From Ministeria vibrans ATCC 50519 (taxonomy: Eukaryota > Opisthokonta > Filasterea): 26,628 bases of DNA. Below the pieces are notes generated by a model, which saw nothing but the letters and a program-made list of their open reading frames with translations, was not told the DNA's origin and searched no databases. Where the stretch lies: the NCBI GenBank assembly GCA_943704425.1, contig CALSCP010001964.1, forward strand, positions 7,698-34,325, read 5' to 3'. The translations under genes were made by a program, and so were the position numbers. Positions 1 to 10,057 of the stretch are shown here, one piece after another. Each line of letters begins with the position of its first letter. Position 1 is the stretch's first letter.

Positions 1-113
<113 letters not shown>

Positions 114-143
114 AATAATATTGATTGTATTCTTTTTGATTAG

Positions 144-1204
144 TTACGATTGGGCACGAAACTGTCATGGCGAATGTGACTCTCTTTCGTGGCTCAGGTA
201 ACAATATCAATTGTCCGCGATTTCGATTAATCCGCTCTTTTATGTGAATTTTTTAACGCCTTTAAGAGTTTTCGAATGAGACAGAATATGAATTTGCTGA
301 GACGATAGAAACTAGAGAGAGTGAAAGGGAATCAATGGGCGGAGCAAGTTTAGCAAAAGATGAAACTCCAGTTCAATTAGCACTTTTGGAGTTTGAACAT
401 TCGATTGTGTGTCCCAAAGGTACTCATATTTTGAAAACAACACATCAATCGAGGCTGAAAGGGATATTTTAGACTCTCTGTTTATTGGAGCAAAGCTCGA
501 CAGTGAAACGCGTAAGTCTAAAATATTGATTAATAATGATTATAATATTAGAAAAAGAAAATATTTCCAATTTATTAGCGAAAAGCGACAATAATATTAT
601 AATAATAATAATATTAATAATAATAATATTAATTTTGTAATATTTTTGTTTCTTGGTTGATTTGATTTGATTTTTTTCTTGCATGGAAGATTCTTCAAAC
701 TGTCGAATTGCGTTTCATGGGCGAATGACAAATGCATTGACAGCCAAAGATTACCGCGAGACGTTTTTGCATCAGAACAAACTCAAACTGTTCAAATGGA
801 AAGTCCGTTTGGGCTCAGTCGAGAGAGGTAAAGAGGGATAAAACTTATGCGTGTACTGTATTGCAAATACTTTCTTTTTATTTACTCACTCTCTTGTTGG
901 TTATTTAGTCCACGACAGTCAAACGTTGATTTGCCGCGGAATGTTTAAGCGCGAGACTAACATGGGACCGTTTCTGGGGAAGAGTGTGACAGTTTCACTT
1001 GTGAGGAGTGAGGAGAGTCCAGAGGTGACACTGAGCGGAGCAATTGAGGGACTGTTTGGGCAGAGTGGCAAATTCCGAGTGCGACTCAGTGAACATCTGA
1101 CGAGCGACCAGACGGCTCTGTTGCAAAAGGAAAAGGGCAGATGGCAAGTCGCAATGCGCTTTAAGCGCTTCCTTTTTGACTCCGAAAAGAAAATGTATCA
1201 ATGA
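144..1204 (+). CDS. EEFSEC: Selenocysteine-specific elongation factor eEFSec, C-terminal part (5' end outside window)
   Basis: eEFSec is the EF-Tu-like GTPase that brings Sec-tRNA to the ribosome at recoded UGA codons. Five exons join in frame: 144-197, 267-419, 473-511, 690-827 and 909-1204 (TGA stop), with introns of 69, 53, 178 and 81 nt, all GT-AG. The peptide carries family landmarks in the right order: IGHETVMANVTLF, LALLEFEHSIVCPKDSLFIG, LDSETHSSNCRIAFHG, then CRGMFKRETNMGPFLGKSV, FGQSGKFRVRL and a terminal FKRFLFDSEKKMYQ. These correspond to the end of domain III and domain IV of animal eEFSec, the eukaryote-specific extension that contacts Sec-tRNA and SBP2. The GTPase domain lies to the left of the window. 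The last exon lacks the basic, low-complexity insertion found in the animal protein between the GKF motif and the C-terminal strand. The identification is strong; the exon edges are inferred from phase. Confidence 0.93.
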
Positions 1205-1383
1205 AACAATCATATTTGTGACTTCTCAGGCCCGCCTTCTTAATACAGTTATATTGGTCGCGTCTGACGATGTTTTTTCTCAATTTCCACGTATACGTCC
1301 GGTTTGCTGCTGATGCGCTGTATTATTTGGGTGCGTTGAGTATTGTTTGATTCTCTTATGGAGACCATTCAAGCGCTACTGTG
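1205..1383. other. Spacer downstream of eEFSec
   Basis: There is no coding signal here. It separates the eEFSec stop from the tandem repeat that runs into the MED7 3' end. eEFSec (+) and MED7 (-) are convergent, so this must hold the 3' untranslated sequence of eEFSec. I saw no clean AATAAA. Confidence 0.5.
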
Positions 1384-1705
1384 TACAATTGTCATAGAGT
1401 ATATATGCTACATGTATGTGTCAGGTTTGCTAATGCAGCTGAGACCAAGTCGCAAGCCGGACGTGACTTCAGTCTGTACCTCTCATGAATAGTATGTACA
1501 ATAGTCATAGAGTATACTACATGTATGTCTCAGTCCTGCTAGTGCAGCTGAGGCCGACAAATCCAAGTCGCAAGTCGGACCTCTCATGTACCTCTCATGA
1601 ATAGTATGTACAATAGTCATAGAATATACTACATTTCCATTGGTGTTTGTGCCAGTTTTGCTAATGCGGCTGAGACTGACGAATCCAAGTCGGACGTGAC
1701 TTGGC
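1384..1705. repeat. Three ~112-bp tandem repeat units overlapping the MED7 3' end
   Basis: Units start at 1384, 1497 and 1609, each beginning TACAAT(T/A)GTCATAGA, so the period is 113 then 112 bp. Shared blocks are the ATACTACAT segment, GCTAATGC(A/G)GCTGAG and CCAAGTCG. The third unit contains the last codons and stop of MED7 on the minus strand, so the first two units look like decayed duplicates of that gene's 3' end. Units 1 and 2 both end in TACCTCTCATGAATAGTATG. Confidence 0.85.
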
Positions 1706-2335
1706 GGCGTTTCTCCAATTGACTGTGCAAGAGCTGTTCGAGTTGTTCACGCGCCTGAAACGGTCGGTGTTCGTTGAGAATGTGGTGGATATTGATAAAG
1801 AGAGCTTCCAAATCGGTGAGTTTTCGAGCGTACTATCGAGAGAAAGAAGAGAATGATGAGTTGGTGAGTGTGCGATCATGCGACTCACTTGGTCTGGATC
1901 GCTCTGAAGGATTTGAATAAGCTCGAGGAAGTTGAAAAGGGCGCTCTGGTGTAACCGACGGAGCTCCTCGCGGATATCTGCGCGATAAAGAGAAGGCGAT
2001 GTTGAGCAGAGAGCGAAAAAAAAAGAGAAAGAGAGAGAGAGAAAATCACCTTGAGTGGAATCGTAGAGTTTGGTCAATCCCAGCTCTTCCAGGGGACGAA
2101 TTAAGGGGGCGTTGGCGGCAAACGGTTCTCCAAAGACGGTCAGTGGCGTGCCGTCGGCAGGAGGCGGAGGTGGAGGCGGGGCAGTGCCTGCTTGGACGCG
2201 TTCGTTGGTGTACAGTCGCGAGAGCGTTGGAGGCGGCGGAAGCGTGTCTACCAGGCCGGATGCAGCAGCGGCGGCGGCAGCGGCAGCAGCAGTAGCCGAA
2301 CTAGAGGCGGTCGGCGTTGCTGAGGCAGTACTCAT
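1629..2335 (-). CDS. MED7: Mediator complex subunit 7 (MED7)
   Basis: MED7 is a subunit of the Mediator middle module, which links transcription factors to RNA polymerase II; it pairs with MED21 as a hinge. Three exons are read on the minus strand: 2335-2050, 1977-1889 and 1832-1629, joined by GT-AG introns of 72 and 56 nt, giving 192 residues. Family signatures are visible in order: LPPPPTLSRLYTNE, AGTAPPPPPPP, a VFGEPF block, LIRPLEELGLTKLY, EELRRLHQSALFNFLELIQI, and LEALFINIHHILNEHRPFQA, followed by a helical tail. The N-terminus has an Ala-rich tract of about eleven residues from a GCC/GCT repeat. It is slightly shorter than the animal protein, mainly at the C-terminus, where the coding end overlaps a tandem repeat. 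The start is the first ATG of the open frame. Confidence 0.93.
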
Positions 2336-2410
2336 TCAAAATTATTGTCATATTTTGAAGTCAGAAGTAATCAAGTAAATGAAGACGTTTCTTATTATTT
2401 TATTATCACT

Positions 2411-2500
2411 TCATTATCAATCACAAACGAAAAGCGACAACACAAACAGCTCAGAACCACTTTCTAAGCTACGGGAGCGCCGAGAGGGAGCGGAGACAGG
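2411..2500 (-). repeat. Dispersed repeat, copy 1 (upstream of MED7)
   Basis: Read on the minus strand this carries CTCCGCTC-CTCTCG, then TTAGAAAGTGG, the core GTGGTTCTGAGCTGTTTG, and TTTTCGTTTGTG. The same blocks recur in order near 14186-14320 and partly near 14380-14440. Homology may run on towards 2340 (a GAAACGTCTTC block). It has no coding capacity; it could be a mobile-element remnant or a shared 5' element. Confidence 0.75.
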
Positions 2501-2658
2501 TTGGCTAATGGCCAGACAAGTGACGCGATAGACACCAGATACACAATATCCTGAGAGGGACATAAGGCTCTGCCAGCACAAGGGCCGGCACCCAATTATT
2601 ATTGCACTTGTGCTTTTGTAATAGATCTGGTGACTGTAATGAATAAATGGGTTGTATT

Positions 2659-2659
2659 C

Positions 2660-2694
<35 letters not shown>
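2659..2694. repeat. (TTA)n microsatellite
   Basis: A run of about 12 TTA units lies in the spacer downstream of the PH-domain gene. Confidence 0.95.
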
Positions 2695-2754
2695 GAATAA
2701 CATATTGCATGTAATGTACAAAAAACGCAATAACACACTGACATAACACAATCC

Positions 2755-3700
2755 CTAAGAGAGAAAGAGCACACGAGCGGGGTACTCGGACTTTGCGGCT
2801 TCCTGGCAGCGCGCACGGAAGTTTTGAAGGCCTTCATGAATAGACGAGAGCCACAGGTCGCGCGACTGGACGTTGTCTGCTTGCAGAAAGTACGTGCGAT
2901 GTAGGGTCGTCACAACAAACAGTTCGTTTCCTGCAATTGCTATAATTCCAGATACGGGTACCGCGGGTCAATTGGGAAGGGAGTGTGATGAGTGGGTACC
3001 TTTTGCGTGAGACTCGGTGTAGTCGCCAGGGGTTCCAATGCGCACGTCGACAATCTGTACACAAGAAGTCAAAAACGTTGAGTTGCTGTGTAAGAGAGGA
3101 CCAGTCGAGCGTACCTCACGCACGTCTAACGACCCCATTTGCTTTTGCACACCCGCACCGGGTTCCTTGTCAAAGTACAGGATACGATACTCCCCGTGAA
3201 AGGTGAACCAGCGGCGCAACCAGTTCTTGCGGACCTTTCCTCTCTAAACAGTCAAAGAGAGAGAGAGAGAGAGAGTAAAGTGAGTGTTGTGAGCGGATTC
3301 GTAAAAAGGGAGTGCTTTGCTGCAACTTCAACTAACGGGGAACACCCACACGCTAGCATACCTTAGTCAGGAAGCCACAGCAGGGGTCGCGGACGCCGCT
3401 TTCGGACACGGCAGGACCGACTTTGGAAAAGAAGGACGGTGCGTCGTGTTCGCTCTCACGGTCGTCCTCATCGACCGCGGTCAGCGGCGGCGACGGCACC
3501 CGTGGTGGCACGGCAGTCGGTGCGTCTGATGAGAAGAATGAGGGGACGTCGCTCGCGGCGTACTGCGCGTTGGGCTGATGTGCAGGGAAGACAGTGCTCG
3601 AGGGCGGATACACTGCGCTCGGCGGATACACAGCGCCCGGTTGGGGCTGCGCCTGTTGCGGAGGGTAGCTGCTACCCGCGGCCGAAGGAGGGTAGGCCAT
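2755..3700 (-). CDS. Proline-rich protein with C-terminal PH domain
   Basis: Four minus-strand exons, 3700-3362, 3243-3115, 3054-3000 and 2930-2755, join in frame through GT-AG introns of 118, 60 and 69 nt to give 232 residues. Residues 1 to about 105 are low complexity, with Y/V-PPS repeats, Gln/Pro stretches and two copies of PSFFS. Residues ~108-222 form a pleckstrin-homology domain: CGFLTKRGKVRKNWLRRWF (strand 1, basic loop, strand 2), YRILYFDKE (strand 3), GSLDVREIVDVR, ELFVVTTLHRTYFLQADN, and the C-terminal helix with the nearly invariant Trp in SRDLWLSSIHEGL. The basic loop K-RGKVRKNW-R fits phosphoinositide binding, so a peripheral membrane adaptor is plausible, but no partner is indicated. 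It is divergent with the kelch-TKL receptor gene; the two starts are 263 bp apart. The start is the first ATG in frame. Confidence 0.88.
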
Positions 3701-3963
3701 GTTTTAACGATTTAATAGTGTGTGTGAACTGTGAATCTGAGTGGAACTCACTATCATTCACAATCGCTTTCATATTTTTTGCAAAAGAAGACTTTATTCG
3801 CTGTCCAATCGCTCCATTCCCCAACCATTGAAGTGAAAAATCATGCCACACGGGTATTGGTAAAGTCTTTAGAGTCATAATTATTTCACAGGAGCAGCGA
3901 GCAGTGAACGACAATCTTCTATTCAATCTTCAAAAATCAAAATTCAATCAGTTTTTATTTTTC
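3701..3963. promoter_or_regulatory. Divergent intergenic region between PH gene and kelch-TKL gene
   Basis: These 263 bp separate two oppositely transcribed start codons and must hold both promoters or 5' untranslated regions. I recognised no TATA box or other defined element. Confidence 0.45.
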
Positions 3964-6900
3964 ATGATACTCTTCGCTCTGGTGCTCGCTCTGCTGGGGC
4001 CATCTGCGTCGCTCCTGGCCAACGAGTATACACCACTTGACACAGAGTATCTTCTGCCGCAGCCGCGCTCCATGGCAGCCAGTGCTCTGGTGAAGAGTGC
4101 GGGTTTTCAGTACACCGACGCGTACTTCATCACGGGTGGGCTCTCGCGCACTCTGGCGCTCAACACGACGTTCGCCTGGCACAGTGTTCTCCAGCGATGG
4201 ACGTACATTGACACAGGGGACACGTGGTACACGCCACGAATCGGGCATGTTGCGGGGGCGCTGTCCTTCACGCCCGGACACGTCGCAGGCGCGCTCGACG
4301 CGGCGACCACCGCCAACGCGTCGGCGCTCGTCATCTACGGCGGCATGGCTGTCAACTTTGACCTGGTGCTGCTTGACTCGGTGTTTGTCTTGGACTACGA
4401 TGAGGCTGCGGACGCGTGGGCGTGGCGTCAGTGGAACCTCACGACAGGTCCGTCACCGCGCGCCTTTGGCACAGCCGCGACGCACAACAACCAAATTTTC
4501 ATGTATGGCGGCAACTCCGGCTCGGAAACCAACAACGAAATGTGGCGTCTGAGTCCATCCAAGGGTTGGGAGTTGCTTCCGACCTGCGCTAGTGCGTTTT
4601 GTCCCCTTGCCTGTGCCAATGCCATTGGCGTCATGTTTCAAGATGCGTTTGTCGTCTCGGGCGGTGTCCAAGTCACAACCGGTACAAAAGGCTGTGTCCC
4701 CCTCCCCCCGTTCTTACCCCTCTTTTTATTATTATTATTATTATCATTATATTTTATCATATATTTTATTCTTTTATTAGGATTGATACTGAGTAACACT
4801 TGGGCATACAATACGACCAGCGGCGAATATCTATCCCTCCCTGTCAACACGACTGGCTTCACGGGCACCTACTCGTCGTGTGCCGCGCTGGTAGACGAGC
4901 ATCTGCTCACTGTATTTGGTGGAGTGGGTGAAAAACACGGCGAGGCGTTTCAGGCGAATCTCGTTCAACTGGACGTAGCAGCGGCGTTCGCTGCGATTGC
5001 AAGTGATGAGACTGTCGAACCAAATTTACATTGGGTGACTGTACAAGCTGAAGGCACACCAACGCTGCGTGTGGAGTGCACTGCAACCATTATCAATTCG
5101 CTTTTCACCGTGTTTGGTGGTGCCTCGAGTGCCGGTGTGCCTTTGAATGGTCTCTGGCAACTTCACCCACCCACCAACAACTTGGGATTTCCGTCGTGGC
5201 TCGAACTCGCTGGAGGCCTCACGGCACCCGAACCCTCTGCGCGTCTCATGAGTGCCATTGCGGTGAGTCAGCAGCGTATTTTTATCTGCTTTGGTTTGTC
5301 CGTCTTTTTTATTACCGACTCGTCGCTTGGTGACTGCTGGACGCTCGAACTGAACGTCACCAATGGCTGGTCGCGCATCCAGCGCCCCAACACGCCCACG
5401 GCGCGTCAAGCCCACTCACTTACAGCAGTCAACGACAACACACTCATGCTGTATGGCGGCTGCTACGGCGACATGATTACCTCCGATTGTACGTCGCTGT
5501 CATCTTCGAATGCACTGTACCGCTTTGACACAATCGAGTACGCGTGGGAGCTCATGCCATTGCCGTCGACTGGACCCGCTTCCTTTGTGCGTTATGGTCA
5601 TTCAGCACACGCCTTTCACGATGACAGCGACACTGTCGGAATCTTTGTGTGGGGCGGCCGACTCGCACTTGACTCGCGCGCACCTATCACCTCCCCCAAA
5701 GAGTCGCTTTTTTTCTTTCTCAACGGCACCGTCGCCGACACGACTGTGAGTGCGTCCGCGAGTGTGCCTCCGCCCCGCTCCTTCTTTGCGTCGGCCCTCG
5801 TCAAGGGACGCTTCTTCGTCTATGGTGGGGTGAGCATGCTCACAGGACAGGTGTACAATGACCTGTGGATCCTCAGCAGCGTGACACCGGGTACGGCTAG
5901 CATTGGCACATGGACCGAGGTCACCACACAGCAGCCGTGGTTTGTGAATCCGCGAGCGGGCGCGGCGACTGCGACCATTGGCAACAAGATGGTCGTCTTT
6001 GGTGGCACCTGGGTGCACAGCAAGACGGTGACTCTGTCCGAATTGGGCACCCTCTACAACACAACGGTCGTGTACAACACGGACACAAATGAGTGGTCTT
6101 TTGTGTGTACCGACAACATGTCTCCTCTCATCTATCCTGCGGGCACTGCGACCGGCAATCGCATGTTCGTCTTTGCCGGCGGCGAGTATGTCTTTGGCTC
6201 GTCGACTGCCTATCAAATGGAACTGGGCTGTCCGTCCGGCTCGTACGGCGACGTTGCAAGTCGCTGCACGTTGTGTCCGCTAGGCACCTACTCGACTCAG
6301 GCGGGCGCCTCGGCATGCACCGACTGCCCAGGCGTCTCCTACAGCAGCACAGAGGGTGCCGCGTCGCTCGACGAGTGCGACGTTTGCCAGCCGGGCACTT
6401 GCCACTACCACGGTGTCTGCCACCTTGCTTCCCCCGGCTCGCTTGCCGCCGATTGCGACTGCAACGCCGGTTACCTGCCTCTGGACAGTTGCCATCGTGC
6501 CCTTGCCGTTCCCATTGGTCTCGGCGTCACAGCTGCCGTTCTGCTCATTCTGCTCCTTGTTTTCTTCGTGCGTCGTCGTTCACGTCAGTTCCGCAAGACT
6601 GAGTCCATCTACGAGCATTTGCTAAAAGAGTCTCACTATCAGGCAAGGAAAAAACACAAACTATTCTCAAGGTCGTTCCTTAACTCGTTTTGATATTGTC
6701 GGTGTATAGATTTCGGAATTATCACAATTTTGGCAGATTGATGAAAATGAGCTGAAAATGGATCGAGTGATGGCGCGCGGGGCGTCTGGTGTGGTCTGGC
6801 GTGCAGTGTATGATGAGAAGGAGGTTGCGGTGAAGGTTTTGCACGAAGGATTGGTGGAAATGGCGGATTCATCGGAGGAGTTTGAGCGGGAGATTCATTT

Positions 6901-7585
6901 GATGCGGACGTTGCGTCATGCGAATCTGGTGCCGTTCTTTGGAGCGGGAGTGCTTGAAGGACGACTGCCCTTTTTGGTGACGGAGTGGATGCCACGCACT
7001 CTGCGAGGGATGTTGGAGGAGGAGCAGGCACTGGCGTCGACGATTCGTGTGCGACTGGCGACGGATCTTGCGCGTGCCGTGGCCTTTCTCCACTCGCGAG
7101 GGTACATTCATCGTGACATTAAGAGTCTCAATTGTCTTGTGTCGAACGCACTGTCGCTTAAATTGGCTGATTTTGGTGAAGCGAAACTGCTGTCGCGTGA
7201 AAAGGTGCTCAAGGGAGGCAGAGAAGACGCGAGCGCAATGGTTAGTGGTGCGAAGAATGACAACAGTCAGCGTACACTGACCATTGGAGTGGGCTCACTG
7301 TTGTGGCGCGCTCCCGAGATCCACCAGAAGCATCCATTTACACCGGCAGCGGACTGTTTTGCCATTGCGATTGTGCTGTGGGAGATTTGGAGTCCTTCTG
7401 CAGAGCTGCCCTTTTCCAATATCTCCTTTTGGGAGTTGCCTGAGCGAGTGATTGGCGGAGTGCGACCGACCGTGCCCATTGGTTGTCTTGTGGGCGATTT
7501 AATGGAGCAGCTATGGCAGACGGACCCCGAAGCACGGCCTACTGCGCAGCATGCGTTGGAGGAGTTGCGCAAGCTGGATGAGTAA
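3964..7585 (+). CDS. Kelch-repeat / Cys-rich / transmembrane / TKL-kinase receptor
   Basis: Three exons (3964-4681, 4781-6642, 6710-7585) give 1151 residues. The first in-frame ATG begins a signal peptide, MILFALVLALLGPSASLLA. Residues ~25-755 carry repeated kelch blades (YGG, VFGG and FVYGG followed by downstream Trp), predicting one or two beta-propellers outside the cell. Then come a Cys-rich stretch of ephrin-receptor/GCC2-GCC3 type (CTLCPLGTYSTQAGASACTDC) and an EGF-like segment. One transmembrane helix lies at ~815-838 (GVTAAVLLILLLVFF) with a basic RRRSR stop-transfer. The kinase spans ~865-1150, with loop ARGASGVVW, VAVK Lys 902, HRDIKSLN with Asp 996, DFG Asp 1014 and WRAPE. All catalytic residues are present, so it should be active as a Ser/Thr or dual-specificity TKL kinase. 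The DFG-APE segment is long (~45 residues). Intron 1 (99 nt) is stop-free and in frame; intron 2 has a GC donor. Its ligand is unknown. Confidence 0.88.
4682..4780 (+). other. Stop-free 99-nt intron in the kelch-TKL gene
   Basis: Donor G|GTACAA, acceptor TTTATTAG|G. It is rich in TTA/TTAT and C/T. Its length is a multiple of three with no in-frame stop, so if retained it would add 33 mostly Leu/Ile/Tyr/Phe residues inside a kelch blade. Removal yields VTTGLILSNTWAY, which restores a normal blade. Confidence 0.75.
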
Positions 7586-7779
7586 TTGATTTTATTGTTC
7601 TTCGGTTCTTTACTGATATTATTAAAATAGTTGCGTACTTTATTGTAAAATTAATAATAATAATAAAAATAAAATTAATAGTAATAATAATAAAAAATTA
7701 CGAGGAATTATAATAGTTTATTTTATTATTATTATTATTGATGATAATAAGAATAATAAAATAATTATAATAATACATA
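7586..7779. other. AT-rich convergent spacer
   Basis: This lies between the convergent kelch-TKL gene (+) and the methyltransferase-like gene (-). It is almost wholly A/T, with imperfect TAA/ATT runs, and should contain the 3' ends of both transcripts. Nothing else is recognised. Confidence 0.6.
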
Positions 7780-10057
7780 TTAGTCAGTGTACTGGAAGTG
7801 ACTGGTGTAACAGGGAAGAGCCAATGAGCGGTGTGACTTGGAGCACTGTAAGTTGATGCTAGCGACGAGGCGACAGAGGCAGTGCGAGAGGGAAGAGTCG
7901 TCGACAAAAGCAGCGGGGACAGCAGTGCGCTGGAGTACCAAGTCACGATAGGCGCGGAGGACGTGCAGCTCCGAGGCACAATCAAAGCAGTGATCCAGAC
8001 CGACACGATGCATTTCCTCGTCGCTCAGGGGAACGTCAAAGAAGGATGTCCGGGTGACCGTGTTGAAGTGGAACATGAAATCCTCGTACATTTGGTGATC
8101 GTACTCGCGCATTGCGTCCTAAGGAAAAAAGATGATGCATGAGAGGAAGTCGATCTCGAAAATTGACTGGGTCCTGACCGGATCAGTGACAATGAGACGC
8201 GTTTCGGTGGTTGTACGCCCGCCCCAGACCGGCAGATACACATCGCCATTGAGGTAGTGCGTTGCAGTGTAGTCAGGGGCACACTTGTCGGTATAGGGCA
8301 AGCGGAACTTAAGCATGGCTGCCTTGGGCCGCATTAGCTTGACCCACTGCTCCTGCCACTCCATGTCCACTTGGACTCGACTCTCCTTGCGAAGAGGGTC
8401 GTTTGCATTGTCCATGGACCGCACATCACAGATAAATAGTGTGTCCTCGTCGCGCAGGGCCTCTGCAAGTTCATTGGTGAAGTATGTCTGGCGCAGCTTG
8501 ATCCTGTCCGATGGGGCACACACAAAACTTGCGGGGTCCACCAGCAGCCACTTCATGTCCGGGAACATTCCCGACAAAAAATTGATGTGGTCTCCAGGAG
8601 CGGCGCCTACAGATGAATGTTTTGATGAGCGTTCTTTTCTTCTTCTATCTCAATTTGGGTCGCTCCCACACTGTGTGTCTCAAATGGTGTGTTTCACAAT
8701 GTGTGTGTGTGTGTCAAATGTGTCTCTCCATATCACAATAAACGTCTCTCTATTATCGCATTGTGTGTCTCTCCAAATCACTTTTGTGCATCTCTCTGTC
8801 TCACACTGTGTTCACATTGCCTCTCTTTCGGACAAAAATAAAACAGTCTTTACCTGCATACACAACCTTTTTTGCGCGGTGTCCATGAAGGCACAGAAAC
8901 TCAATCTCCGACAAGAGCAGCTTGCGCTGTCCCCAATGCTCCACTGTCTTCACCTCCCCCTGTCGGCGCTTGTACGACAGGCGCGGCTCAAGCGACGCTG
9001 GCGCCACACGGTCTGCTGCCGTCAGTGCCCGTCCCATTTGCACAAAGGCACGTCCGTTTACGAATACCTGATTCAAATGCGGGTTCTGCTTGTACAACTT
9101 CACTTGTGCTGCGTCCGTCAGGTGCGCAACAACTCGGTCCCCATGAAGCTCGTTGGGGAGGATGATCCGTCCGCTGCTACCGTCCCGCCGAATCACACAC
9201 TTAAAGGTCGTGTAGTACTTTTCTCGGTCAAACACAGACCGTGTTGAGCCAACATGACCCGACCGACGGATAATGTCTCTTTCGTCCAATTGAAAGATCT
9301 TGCGTCCCGTCGCTGTGTCTGACGCACTCACCAGTGAGCCCACATCGTGACTCTCGTCCAACCGTAGATCCTTGCGTCGCTTTTCAGAGTGATCTACGTG
9401 CACTCGGTGCGGCATCAGAATCGCTCCGGTACGCACGTTGCGGAAGCGCATGGTGCCGTCTTGGGAGGGTGCATGTTCGTAGAGCGGTAGTGTGGGCTCG
9501 CCCATGCTCTGCCAGATCATTGGCGTCGACCAGCTCATCTCAAGCGTGTGCACGTTGCGCCAACAGTCGCGCTCATCATGCGTCTGTTCCTTGATCCAGT
9601 CGGTGGGTCGCTCGGGCGATGGCGATCTCTCGTGCGAGCGACGATGGTGGCGACGCCCGCTCTGTGGCGAGCGATCCCAATCCCGCCTGCGACCGCGGCC
9701 TCTCGAGTCGCGACTCGAGTCGCTTGGTGACAAGGGGCCGTCTCCATTCCGCCGATAGGGAGTTTCATTAAGGCGAAGACGACCGACGCGGTGTTGAAGT
9801 TCACCGTCGGAAACGGACGAGCTGGATGCCTCCTCAGACGTCTCTCTGGCGCACGGTCGCGTCGACGTCGACGCGTGCTTGTCGTCATGGCTGTCAAAGG
9901 CTTCGTCGGAGGCAGATGAGGTCGATACGTGACGAGCTCGCCACTTTGGTGAGAGTGTTTGTTTTGATTTTGCATTTGCGACAGTTGCTTCTGAAATTGA
10001 AGCGGATGCGAGTGAACCGCCGCTCTTGGTGGGCGGTTCACCCGGTTGGTCGTTCAT
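7780..10057 (-). CDS. VP39-like cap-specific mRNA 2'-O-methyltransferase family protein with SR-rich N-terminus
   Basis: Three minus-strand exons, 10057-8854, 8606-8179 and 8118-7780, give 656 residues. Residues 1-~160 are disordered and Ser/Arg-rich (SRDSRGRGRRRDWDRSPQSG). Residues ~370-656 form a Rossmann methyltransferase: KLLLSEIEFL, then VVYAGAAPGDHINFL as the SAM-binding loop at ~398-412, WLLVDP (Asp 425), ICDVRS (Asp 462), LKFRLPY (Lys 501) and TETRL (Glu 536). These fit the K-D-K-E catalytic set of RNA 2'-O-methyltransferases and, in layout, the VP39 family (Pfam PARP_regulatory), known from large DNA viruses and from trypanosome cap methyltransferases. The likely role is 2'-O-methylation of the mRNA cap, in the nucleus given the SR-like tail; this is inferred. 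The middle region (~165-370) is not recognised. The donor of intron 2 (GTCAGG) is weak, so that edge is less certain. An in-frame ATG 75 bases upstream (10132) is an alternative start. Confidence 0.75.
8640..8825. repeat. Degenerate TGTGTGTCTC minisatellite inside an intron
   Basis: The 247-nt intron of the methyltransferase-like gene (8607-8853) is made of imperfect repeats of TGTGT(G)TCTC / CACAATGTGTG / CTCTCCA-ATCAC units on the plus strand. There is no coding capacity. Confidence 0.7.

Larger units (their letters stand above)
2336..2754. other. Spacer between MED7 and the PH-domain gene
   Basis: This lies upstream of MED7 and downstream of the PH gene, both on the minus strand. It holds a dispersed repeat (2411-2500) in the same orientation as MED7 and a (TTA)n tract (2659-2694). 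It presumably contains the MED7 promoter and the PH-gene 3' untranslated region; no TATA box was recognised. Confidence 0.6.

Noticed and set aside
2070-2378. Plus-strand frame with Gly-rich and Ala-rich runs
   Set aside because: It is the reverse-strand shadow of the Pro- and Ala-rich N-terminus of MED7.
4692-4780. Apparent transmembrane segment inside the kelch region
   Set aside because: It is best explained as a stop-free intron: donor and acceptor are good, and splicing restores a normal kelch blade.
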